From Albula goreensis (Eukaryota > Chordata > Actinopteri > Albuliformes > Albulidae), in the NCBI GenBank assembly GCA_022829145.1, contig CM040745.1:30897406-30961405 (forward strand): a DNA stretch of 64,000 nt, given 5' to 3'. Made by a program: the position numbers and the translations under genes. Under the pieces are notes generated by a model. The model was not told the origin of the DNA. It worked only from the letters and a program-made list of their open reading frames with translations, and searched no databases. Below, one piece after another: positions 24,601 through 36,900 of the stretch (its first letter is position 1; each line of letters starts with the position of its first letter).

Positions 24601-27600
24601 CAAACACATATGCATACTTATGAGATAACCTGCCAAAATATGACTCTTTTAAAACTCTGCCTGAGGCCATGTAAGGTTCTTAATCGTGGCAACAGTAAAA
24701 TAACCTTTAAGGTTGGTCTTCAGGTAGAGTTAAAGTCTGAGTTGTCAGAGCCTAGGTTATAGTATATGTATGACACTAATGTTCTAGCTGAAAATGTATT
24801 TTACTATATGACTATACTCTGAATGAAGCATTGAGTTCATTAGATCATGTGTGTGTGTTTGTGTGAGATAAATGATGAGTGAATTCTCATCAGCTCAGCA
24901 CTAAATCAGGACAATTTTCAGTGATTGTTAGGAAACCACGGTTTAGCCTGGTGTATAGTTTGGCATGAATCGCGTGGGCTAGTTCCCTATAAGAATGAGT
25001 TGTTCTTTTTTTATATTGGCAACGTATAGTCCATTACAGCTGTCTGCTGTGAAGATCTGTCCATCGATGAGGCTTTGCAACCCCTCTTTTCTAACTGGGA
25101 GTGGAATCATGGGGATCATGTTGAGCTCAGCCCGATGCTGCAGACCATTGTCACTTCGTTTGTTGCATTGGGATGCGGATCCTAAGTTCAGATGAGGATG
25201 TGGTTTGTTTTTCACAGCAAGATTTTCAACACTTGTGGAAAAATATAATGTTACATCTGATGATCCAAAAAATGTTTAACGCCAAATATGTCATAAGAAA
25301 TTGGCATTCCATGGTAGCAGTGCGAATTTGCCAAACGATATGAAAAATGTAAATAATAGCAGTGCATTTTAAATGAAAACCTGTCTTCACTGCACACAGA
25401 GATAATTAAGCGATACAAGTTCCATTTGTCACAAGGCTCCCCCACCAGCACCTCAAATAAATTTAGCTCACTGCAAAAGTATAGAAGTACATTTGCAGAA
25501 AAGAACAGCAGGAAGAGGCTATTATGTAGAGGGCTGGAATTGTTTGACAGCAGTCATGAAATTGTCAAAGGCGTCAGGAGGCATCTCTCTTCTGTTTGTC
25601 ATGTTACCAAGGTGTGTTCTGGTACTGCACTGCAGCTAAATTTAGAAGCGTTAAAATGAATTAAAAAGCATGCTTACCCGCTGCAAATAAATAGCTGAAT
25701 CAGTTAATATTTTTGTAGAACTGAACAAAAAAACTTCTATTTCAACTATTTTCATTTCACACCTTTTGTTGGCTGGCAGTGAGGATGTTTCCATCATATT
25801 AACAGGTCAGTGGACAGGAATGTTAAGATAAATAGCTTAGAAAATGTTTTTCATTTAGGTTGGAGTATAAGTTAATCTTGAATGACATGCCAACGTAAAA
25901 TTCATGGATAGCGTGATGGAAACAGGGACCTAGCAAACACTTAACATGTCGCATGTTATTTAAGAGCATGTCAACAGATTTGGAAAGAAATCACAGAGGA
26001 AAATAAATGCTGAAAGCTTGTATTGTTAGGTAAAAATACAGTTCACAAGGTATTGAATAACCTTCATTTTTGAGTGATCTGCGCCTCTAATAATGAGAAA
26101 ATGTAGTGCATTATGTCCAGATTCGCATGTCGGACAAAATGCTCATTTTCACACATTTGTAAGAGTTAATGGATCAAACCTGGTAAATTAAAAAAGGACC
26201 AGGAAGAGAAATGAGTGACTCTTAACAAGACCAGGATAGAAACTTGAAGCGAATTCTGTTGCTTGTATAAAAGTTAATCTACTTTACAAGTATATATAAA
26301 ATGAGCAATGCATCATCTCTTCTCTGTTACCATTCGACCTTTGTCAACACTGTTCATGTAATGAAAGATAAGTACAATTCTATACAAAGAACTTAAAATA
26401 AATACATTGGTAATAGTGAAATACAGGTTTACTTTGTGCCTGCACCAATAACTAATGAAAGCCAGGAAAGGCTCGTGGCTGTTTGTCACTCTTCCTCTCC
26501 AGAATTCCACTGTGGTTTTTAACTCTCTTATGCTGACACAGAGCCATGTTCTGTTCTGTCAAAGACCTGTACAGCTTACATGTGTGTACTATGCTCACAC
26601 ATGACTTACGCAGGATATTCCTGTTTGTGTGTACCTCAGGAACCTCTTTATTCACTGGCAGGCAGGAGCTTTCATGGTTGAAGGACTTAAGGGGAGAGGG
26701 TCAGGGAGGAGGGGAGCCTCCTGGTTAGGTCCTCCCCCCTACATCACAACCACCACCACCACCACACCATAAGAGCTGAAGAAGCTCTGCTCCTCATTCT
26801 GGCTGTAAGACACACCTGTCAACAACTGAAAAGAGCATCAGCATTGGAGAAGTAATTCCACAACTGCACTTTGAAAAAACCTGGTAACAAAGTTTGGTAA
26901 CTTGGAATTTAGATGCTCATCACTTTATATTTCCCTCTTTAGTTTTCAGCCTTAAAATGATCCTTGTTTTGTTGGCTCATGAAAGACATTTCAGTTTAGT
27001 CTTTCAGGGTCAGTGTGAATGTATTTGAGTAAGGCAGTTATCTCTGTCTCTTGGAAAATGGTTGACAATACTGTAGTATAGCTATTAAGTGTCTGAGTGT
27101 GCACTCTGGGGTACACAGCCTCACTTTTCAGGTGACTTCTTTAGTACTGTTCCTGGGTGGGAGACAGGATTCAGTAGCATTCCATAACTTCAGGATGTCC
27201 AGTGCATGTGCACTCTATCTTAAATTTAATTGTGCTGTTGAATCTACAACCACTGACTCTATGTATCTCTGCATCTTGCATTGTGACCAATCTCTTCCAT
27301 TGGTGTTTTCCATCACTGTTGAAATCCCATACTGAGCCTGTGTCATTGATGTCAGACTTCCATTAGAGATTTTGTGACAGCAGGATACCCAGCTCAGGCC
27401 TGCCTCTGGGATTTATGCTGATTAATTCCAAAATAAGATTAAGCATAGCTAAGAACATCTCTTTTCTACCCACTAAGAAGTGTGCCATGAATCAGAAAAT
27501 GATTTCAGTGTAATGAAATTCTATTTAGAAAAACTCAAAGGAGCATCTTCTTGACCTATATGATTTTGCAGCAATGAGGTTTCCTCTGGAATTCTAATGC

Positions 27601-29040
27601 CCAGATTCCGGGCCGGGATGGATTCAGGCACTATAATGGCTGCCTGCTGTCATGCAGATGGGACATTGTCCCAGCTCAGCACTGGGATTGTTTATATGAC
27701 AGTTCTGCAATAAAAATAAATCATAGTTTTCACTGGATATGATCACTGAATTAACTGCAGCTTCTAAGTCAATCTATTCCAGTTCTCTTCACTCTGCATA
27801 CATGTATTTCAGGCGAGAGTACAGAACTGCAGAGTTCTGAAGCAGCCTGTAAACTCCAGAAATGGGTCACTCAAAGGAGAGGCTGCTGTTGTAACCTTTT
27901 TCTGACATCAAAATGAGGGCCACTTCAGATGAAACAAATCTTTGATAAAATGTCAGAGGAAAGTGGGTTGTAATTGACAACTGTTGTTCATCTGTTCCTC
28001 TTCCTCCTTCCCCCTTGCCGCTGTTTGATCATCATGCCATAGTGCTCAATGTCCTCTAGGCAGTGCCCTCTCTACCCATATGTAGCCAGTAGGCAGTTGC
28101 CTCACAAAAAAAAAAAAACTGATTTTACAATTTTGGCCTCCCCGTAATAGCAGGCCAAAGTCCCAATATCCATTTCTTTTGGAAGATGGAGAACATAACT
28201 CCATTCATTATCTGGGATCAGTTTTGGCTGTGAGAATATGTAAATCTAATTGGTCTTGGAGGCATAAGAGGTTGATTCAGAGCTCAGCTTTACATACCAT
28301 TTTGTGTACACTACAGTTAAAGAGTTTTATCCGTTTCCATTACTGCTCTCATGCTGCAAATCTGTTTAAATCAAGCCCAAACGGCTGCAAGAAATTCCTA
28401 CAGTAACGTGTAGTTTGATAATTCATTGTTAGATCCCTGAATATTTCTATTTACCATTGAGTTTCATGTTCTTATTCCAGTGCTTGGCTAGGATTTGGTG
28501 ACTGGGTTGAGTCATCCCAGCATACACTGGGAAAAGAGCCCAGACCAGGGGTGTTTCAGAAGTGCAGATGTGAGCAGTTTCTCTTTGTTGTGCATTTGAA
28601 ACCTGCCTCTTCCATAGGGTATAAAGTTGTTCTTTTTTTGGTTTTCAGATGTTTATCCTGGGTTGATGAGGACCATGGAGGTGTTACCAGTCTCAGATAA
28701 GTGGCAAAGACCTTGATGTGTGTCTGAACTTGCATCACAAAGACAGAGAAAACTCTCATGCTGGCTTCATTTTAATAGCTCGGATGTAATCCTGAAGGTA
28801 AGAGATACATATCAATGGTTGGGCTGTTGGTCCAGTGTTGTGAGACTACAAATTAGTCAATATGAGAGGCTTATGCTTTCGTGTCGAGCAAATGAAACCC
28901 ACTGGCTGAACACTTTTTTTAACACGGTCGCTTATGCTGCGGAACATGTCAGAAGCAGGTAAGTGCCTTATAATCTTTATAGGACGGGCCATCCAACTTT
29001 TATTTTCCTGAAGATGTATTTTCGTTTTAAGTACTTGCTT
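18601..29040. other. AT-rich gene-free stretch between PSPC1 and MPHOSPH8
   Basis: About 10.4 kb without a recognisable exon on either strand. Contains scattered A/T tracts (for example A-run near 23.50 kb) and short open frames without similarity or supporting splice pairs. It may be extended PSPC1 3' UTR or intergenic DNA; sequence alone does not decide. Confidence 0.6.
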
Positions 29041-29044
29041 TTCA

Positions 29045-29050
29045 AATAAA
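29045..29050 (+). terminator. candidate distal plus-strand poly(A) signal
   Basis: AATAAA followed about 20 bases later by ttttgtggtgttgtc, the usual GU-rich arrangement downstream of a cleavage site. It could end a long PSPC1 3' UTR or an unidentified plus-strand transcript. Confidence 0.35.
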
Positions 29051-29244
29051 CCTTTACATTGCCAAAACTTTTGTGGTGTTGTCCTTTAGATTGCAAATAA
29101 GTGGGCTGAATCACAGTTGAGCTGGTGATGGAACAGTTTTTCTTCTTTCACTGGATTCGGTGCACTGTGCCAATCAGACATGCGCAGTCAGTAAACCAAT
29201 CTGCCCTTCATGGTTTGGAAGAAAATGTACTCACAAAATCAACT

Positions 29245-30906
29245 TCAGAGTGTGCATGACATTTATTGCAAATAAATTTACAACTGGTAATAGCTTTAAT
29301 GTACATTTAACATATTCAAAATCTATAAACACATCAAGGCTTCTTTTTCTTCACTGATAAAGAAAAAACTTGTCATGGAAACATACAGTATGTACAACTG
29401 TTACAGAAAAAGAAATGAACCCCCAGTTACCTGGGACAGGACTGTGACAGTAGGAGGGTCTGGACCCAAATCACAGTGCAAGCTTATGGCTAGATGATGA
29501 AGGCTGCTGAATATGCACACAGGCAAACATGTACCAATGGACACTGATGCATTCCTTTTCATACATAAATATATTTTTAACAATCACTGCTTTGCTGGAC
29601 TTAAGTTTGCTGGTGCCACACCACTCATAGTGTAAAACAGCTGTCAAATGTACATACATTTTACAAGGTTGTATATTGCCTGACAAACATCTGTTGCAAA
29701 AACAGACAGAAGTAGTATGTCACGGTGACGACCTTCATTGGAGTACAAGTTGTCCATAAATTCTGGAAACCTGATTATAAATATGCCCTTTCTCAATTTC
29801 ACGTCATGTTTGGCTTTTAAATACTTCCCACAAATACTTTCAGGAACTTTCTGTGAAAAACAATCTGCACCTTTCTGAATACAGACACTGAATTCATCCT
29901 TAGGGAAGCAGAATATATCCCAGTCCTAGATGTGGCACCAACAAAATGTGGCAGACAGACTGTAACAGAACATACATTTTCACAGCATCGTCTGATAGCA
30001 ACATCAAACGCAGAATTCAAAGCTTCCCAATGCAGCCTCACTATCTAGGACACACTGAGGACAATCAACCACTAGTCACTTCGTAACCCTTAAACCCAAG
30101 AAACCACTCAACTGTCAAAAACCGAACAGAACTTTTTGAAAAGGCATGACTTGTCCTAGACAAAGATTTCAGTCCCGATCAATGTAAAACCACACAAGAA
30201 ACATGGGGGTGACTTGGTCCAGAGAATGCCCAATTCTGCTGCATGCGGACAGTCGGATGTCTGCATGGCATCAGTGAAGGTCCTTGCGAGGTTGGTCAGT
30301 AGACAGCCCTGTCTTGGGCACAGAGTGTGACAGGGAGAGGGAGACTGGGCCAGTAACTTAGAGGTAATAAATAATCATTAAAAAACCATTTTTGAGCACC
30401 TACACAACTGGCCTTTGACAAAAAAACTCTGAATTTTAACCCTCAGTCTTCATGTGCACTCCATGACACTTGGTTTTTAAAAAATGCATTCTTCATATTT
30501 AAGTTCCGTCACACTTAAAATCACAAGGAGTATAGGAGACCACGAGTGATTTTTGTGTTTCTCTGGGAAAACACAGCTCCAGCTAAACCCTTATTCAGGA
30601 CATGTAACATGTCACTTTGAAAAATAAGTCACAGTCCAAGACTATGATGCAACATTTTTCACATACTACATACTCTCAACACCCCTGTGTCTCACTATTT
30701 TTTTATAATCTCCAAGCATGTGATAGCTTTCCTCAGTCAGGGCACAAGCTCACACAGATAAACAGATAGTGCTGTGACTTGTATATTCTCTTTGGCAGAA
30801 CACTTCCTGGAGGGTATGGGCTCATGCCAGATTTTAGGTTCTTTGAGAATCCTGTGCTTCAGCTGGGCAGGGGCTCAGCATGACCTTTGACCTGGAGGGC
30901 TGCATG
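29245..30906 (-). other. mphosph8: MPHOSPH8 3' UTR (inferred)
   Basis: Non-coding sequence between the stop at 30907-30909 and the signal at 29262-29267. No coding similarity on either strand. Confidence 0.5.
29262..29267 (-). terminator. mphosph8: candidate poly(A) signal for MPHOSPH8
   Basis: tttatt on the plus strand reads AATAAA on the minus strand. It is the first canonical signal I find after the MPHOSPH8 stop and implies a 3' UTR of about 1.65 kb. Confidence 0.55.
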
Positions 30907-30948
30907 TCATTGCAGTTGCACTCTATATGCGCATATCAGCAGCTTGAC
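30907..30948 (-). CDS. mphosph8: MPHOSPH8 exon 15 (terminal)
   Basis: VKLLICAYRVQLQ then TGA. Acceptor ctgtag. Matches the MPP8 C-terminus, with Cys where human has Gly. Confidence 0.93.
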   Translation of the reverse strand, partial: VKLLICAYRVQLQ

Positions 30949-33900
30949 CTACAGAGGTAGAAATGGACAAATCAATAAAAGGACATTCAGTAAGTAGTCA
31001 ACAAGTGAAGAGGAAGCTAAACGTTAGAGGGTGAAACCAAGCAGTAATCATGGGTGTTGGGTGGTCATTTCACCCTGTAGCATCATCACAAACAGATCTC
31101 ACACAGTATGAAGAATCCATGAAAGCTCGAATTATAACACCTGTTTGATGTACTGATGCCAGAATGGTCACATCATAGGATTGTCTCACTGATTTGACCA
31201 AGTCCATCATGTGATAGTCTAAGCATTTTTTATTTGAACGATTCATTGTCAATGACTGACAGTTCTACCTGCCAATCAAAAGTTCAGAGAATCATTCTAG
31301 TCCATTTTCAACTCCTGCCTTCTCACCTTAGCAGTGGGGGCCTCGGCCAGTCGTATGAAGAGCTTATTAGTGCCTTGCACAGGGCTGAAGGAGTAGATGA
31401 AGTGGCTGTCCTGAAGGGAGAAGAACAGCCTGAGAACTCTGTGCTTATCTGCATACTCAGTACTTTCACACATTTGCTTTCCAGTATATCTGCAATCTGT
31501 GCATATCAGTGAGGTGTATAAGGATGATGAATCTGTATTGAATCTTGAATCTGTAGTGATGAGAGTATCTCCCTCTCTTCCAATAAAGGAAAAGCCTGAG
31601 ACCATATGATCCTTCAGCTCTGTTGAATGTGGTCTGCATGTCCCTTTGCTACGCTTCGCTTACCTCGCTAAGGCTGCCGTCAGGGTGCTGGCTGACCTGC
31701 CCCTGTCAAAATAACCGCAACTAACTCAGAAACGGCACCCATGTGACAGCACCATGGGCCCATCTCCTGTACCACCTCCAGAACACTGTCCCTCTCCTCT
31801 CCCCTCCAACACTCCCCTCCATATGCACATTACTAGAGTGGAGACAGCAATGCATTTTACAGGTTTTCCTTTACTGAAAAAAGATACTTCATGACAGTGA
31901 CAGACTGGAACTGACTTTTCATCTACGCATCCTTCCATATCTTAAGATCTGCTTTGAGCAGTTTGACTTTATACAGAGATCAAACTGACTTTATACAGAC
32001 CACTTACACTGAAACATATTGCAAAAAGGCCATGGTTATGATGTAACCTCCAAAACTACAAATATTTCTACTATCTCTGTCTGTGCATTATGCCTTTATA
32101 TATAACATACCAGGAATATAGGCAACTGGAACTTGTCGTTGAGCACCACAGCGTGGACGCTGCAGGGTCCACAAAGCCGTGCAGTGATCTCACTTAGGAA
32201 ATTGGCATGGAAGATAAAGAGGAGGATCCCTGATCCTGACAGAGAGAGATCAGAATGAAAAACAACTCCCACAAAATCACTCTCATTGGTGCAGGGAATA
32301 TGCAATGCTGTGCCAATGCTGTACACTGATGGTCAAGACAGGTTCTGGAAACACCATAAACGTTACAAATACTAGAGGAACAATTGTCCCTCCTGTAATC
32401 GCAAACATCTTCATACATGAATCCTGCTAGTTCTGGTGTGTTCTTACTGTATTACTACCATATTACAGGGAATTTTGTCAGTGCCTGAATACATTATCTG
32501 CTGCACTGCTGACCATAAACTCTGAGCAAACAGAGCAGACTGAACGGTGTCCAGGCACAGTGCTTCACTTAATCTCCATTCCCTGACATCCTGGCCACAA
32601 CATCCCCATAATTCTTACAGTAGGTACACGATCACACTGCCACAAAAGTGTCAAACATGCCTCTAAAAAAAAAAATTATGTGTGGGGCTGTGCAGTTTAA
32701 AGTTGTGGTTTTGTGCACAGTGTGTGAGAGTGAGGGAGTATGAGAAAGAGTTCGGACATGTCTGTGTAGATGTGGATAGCACTGAACAGTTCAATTTGTC
32801 CTAAAGGCATGAGTTACAACACACCACACAAAGGAGTTCACAAGCAAGTTTGCAAGTGCACATAAATGTGAGCTGTCATACCCTCCACTGGGCTGTGTGG
32901 GGGAGGTTTGTAGTTAAACTCCAGGGAGAAATCAGGACCCTCGCAGAGTCGGTGGCAGGCCAATGGGAACACAGGCTCCAGCAGGGCCAGCCGAGTCTCG
33001 AAATACGCCCGGATCGTCTCCTCCGCTACACTCGACAGCCTGTGTGCGCGGGAGAGAAGTGTGGGTCATTCTCACTGCAGCCCTATACACTCATGTACAT
33101 ATGCTCAACATTTACCAGCAAATTCAGAGGAGTTGCATACAAATAGAGTATTGAAACCAATTGAAAAGGTGGCTAAATAAAACATTTAAAATGAACTTGT
33201 TTCTGTACTGCCAGGTGTGCACATGCATGCAGTCCCATATGTAGACTCAAGCAGATTTACACACAGCTTGAGGGAAAGATAACCCAACTGAAAATGTGGC
33301 CAAATAGAACCATTCAGTCTCTGGTGAAAACACGCAAACAGACTGGTATTGGGAAAGACCATCTACTGTTTACTCAACAGAGATGTGAATGGATTTCGTA
33401 AACCTTTCAAAGCTGTCCTGAAATGTCTGACTGTGGATGGCATCCTATGGAAGGTCCTGGAGAGTTAGAGAGAAATGGGAAGAGACCCTCAGTGTATTTG
33501 ACTAACTCACCTCTACCCCAATCTTATTCAAACTCAGCCAAGTGGTATGAAGCTCACTCAGTATCACAGACCCATTACAGTGTGCACAGCAGCAGGTGTA
33601 CTTTCTCTGAACATTTACATAAGCATTTCAGGTTAGGCTTATGTGTAGAAATTTACTGGATTTGTTTCAGTGTAAAGCATGACTATGAATATACAACTGA
33701 GAGTGTTTAAATTAATCATCTAAAAAAATTTAGCACTGTTAAGACGCAACATCCATTCTGTTATCAGGAATATGAAAATTACAGTACCCTGAATGTATTT
33801 ATAAATGAGTTACTGTAAAATGAATTATGGTCTGAAATGAGCATGGGATTGCAGAGCTGCCTCTATCCACACAAACTGATTTATTTCTCATAATGGGAGG

Positions 33901-36900
33901 GAGGGAATACTGGGACTCCCACAGAGCAGCAGGAGGGGAGTGTGCCAGCCAGCAGTCAGCTCTCAGGCCCTGGACCTTTCCAAAGGTTTATTGCTGCTTT
34001 ATCACGCTCATATTTCTCTGGCCACGCTCTGAGCCTCTCCACTTCTCTGATGAAGCGTTTCCGTTTAAAACATAATCGTTAAGTACTCTCCAATGATCCG
34101 AAATTGACCCACAAAAACAAATCCAATGAATCCTGTCTATTTCAGACCACTGACACCCAATTTTTTTTGTTAAAAATTATGGAGGCCACACTGAAAAACC
34201 TATGTACTTACATGAAAGCCCAAACACTTAATGGTCGACATGCAAAAACATGGCCGCCAGGACATGTGTGGGCGAGGTTGACTCACATGCTCAAGTGGTC
34301 TTTGACGTGGTCGTAGACCATGACATTGTTGCTGAGCTTGGCAAAGTGCAAGGCGTTGATCTGGTGCTTGGACAGGATATTGCAGTCTGCCCCATGCTCC
34401 AGGAGGAGGCGCACAACGTCCACGTTCCCTCTCTTGCATGCCTGGAGACACAGTTGCAGATACAGGTATGGCAAAGTGATGTGGGTTATCAGGAGGAAAG
34501 CACTTGCACTCTCACACACAGTAAAAACACAAACACACTCACACACAGATTGAGGGGCTTCATAGTGTCACTTTCACATTAAACGACATTTCAGACAATC
34601 CATCGGGTCTCACACACCTGCAAGTACCGCCTCAAAGAAATGTTAAACAATGCTAAGTATTCACTATTGAGTATACAGTATTGCAGGGCTATTTAGTTCT
34701 GGATGGCCAAAGTATTTGCAGATATTTACTCCAGCCACAAACTTCAATGATTCACTCACATCCTTGATTCAGAGGGTGAGTGTTCAGGTTGGTGTAGTCT
34801 ATGGTGGGAACATATACCTCCAGAAACTGCAGCCCTCCAAAACTGGAATTGAAAAAGCCCTATAATATTGTACTCCAAGCACATTTCAGAATGATGGAAC
34901 AAATATTACCGGTTTAGTTCTTTTCCCAAAACCCTCACTCTGCCCACCCGCTATGGTCCAACACTAAATCAAACGATGCTTGAAGGCTCAGGTTCCATGT
35001 CTGAGGAGGTTAGTTTATCTCTGGCTTCCAGGGTGACAGTATTTTTTTTATTTTAAATGCTTTCTGATCATTATCAGATGAAGGTGTGCTACATGGCATC
35101 AGGTTCAGTGAGCAGTAAAACGAGAGGGACCTATCCCATGATCCTCCTCACCTTCATGAGGGCCGTCTCGCCTCCCAGTGTCTGTGCATTGACATAGGCC
35201 CCGGCCTCCAGGAGAATGGCCACAGTGGACAGAAAGTTCTGCATCACAAACATGATCATGTTAGGGAGAAACTGCACACACACAAACGCATGCGCACACA
35301 CACACACTCTCTCTCCTTCTGCTGTAGTACCTTCTCAGCCGCGTGCATCAGTGCGGTGGTCCCGTTCTTCTGCCGACCGTTCACCTTCACTCCCTTCTTA
35401 ATGAGCAGCCGCAGGATGTCGTCCTGCCCCCCCGCTGCCGCCAGCATGGTGAGAGACATCCCGCTCGAGTCCTGCAGGGTGTGAATGAGTCACAGGTCAC
35501 ACACCACGGAGCCCCACACATCTATCAAGTCTCAAATGGCACGTGCGCAAATGTGGTTGTGCCTAAAATACTGAATTCAATACCTCAATGCTAACAATTT
35601 CTAGTACATTTGGGTACATCACTGCAGTACTTTAGCAAGCAGGTTGCAGCTGGAAGCTAGGGAATTTGACTTACAAAACTTTCCGTAGATACTATACCTC
35701 CTGGTCCAGATTGTAGTCTTCTTTAGAACTGAGTGCAAGTTTTACCGCCAGGTAGTCTCCACTTTTCACTGCGTCCCGGAGTTCACCTGGATGAAAGGAG
35801 AGAGAGAGATTTAAAAAATGGTTTCTCTCGAGAACATTCCTGGAGTCCTCATTACTCAGCACCATAGCTTAGCACAGTACACCACACATTTCATAACAGT
35901 CATTCTGAGTTAATGAAATACAGGCCGCTGAATATCTGTTACAAAATATGAGAGATATAGTGTGCAGGTCTGAGAGATGAAAAGTCAAAATAAGATATAC
36001 GGTGTGTGCTGTGTGTATATTAGGGGTGTGTGAGAAAAACCACAACAACAAAAAAAGATCACAACCTTACTAGATCCCATATACATGACCATCTCAACTG
36101 AGGTGCTGAAGTGGTTTTCATTTATTTGTGTCAGACGAGGTTTGACTTTGTCTTTAAAACTATAGCAAATATAAGTCATCAACAGGGACACTATGTAGAA
36201 GTATGATTTAAAAGAAATACAACATATAACCAATTATAGTAATTTATATTATTTGTGTTTTTGTAGTTTATATAAATAACTCCTCAAGTAACAAAGGGGT
36301 GTCAAATACAATTGAATTATGTACGAATTTCTGGATGGGATAGGGCCTCAAATCATGTGCAAATGGGTCCACTGGTTGTGGGAAGTACATGGGTTGCCAT
36401 TAGGGGATAATGTAGGGGTGTGATATAAAGAAATGCAAGAGTGTGATTTAAAGAAAACGTATCTACATAATCTATGATTTATATTGGTTGTGATTTTGCA
36501 TTTTCATATACCGGTAGATCTAATTGTCCAATTCTCAGAGAGATAGGGGGGAGAGGTCTGTGGGAAATTGAAAAAGTCTGTGGTCAGGCTCTGCTTACAG
36601 TCCTGAACAGTTGAAGGCCCTCAGAAGTTAATCGGGTGCACTGGCCTTCAGAAGTGAAGGGAGTGAAAGCTGGGCCTCCCACCCAGGAACGGGAGTGAAG
36701 TTTGACGACGTGGGCTTGGGAGCTTTTTGATCTGAACTTTTGAGTAGGTAAGACTGTCGTGGATAATTGGGACATTGTAGATTATCTAGTCAGATGCCCA
36801 GTGAAAATCATAAACAAAATGAATTATAGGCTCCAGGTGCAACAGTTATTTTGGGAACCAGAAGGGATGTGGAAACAATGATGTATAGAACAACTGTGGT

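Noticed and set aside
24344..24670. 108-codon minus-strand open frame in the gene-free stretch
   Set aside because: Begins with a plausible ATG but resembles no known family and has no promoter, splice or poly(A) support.
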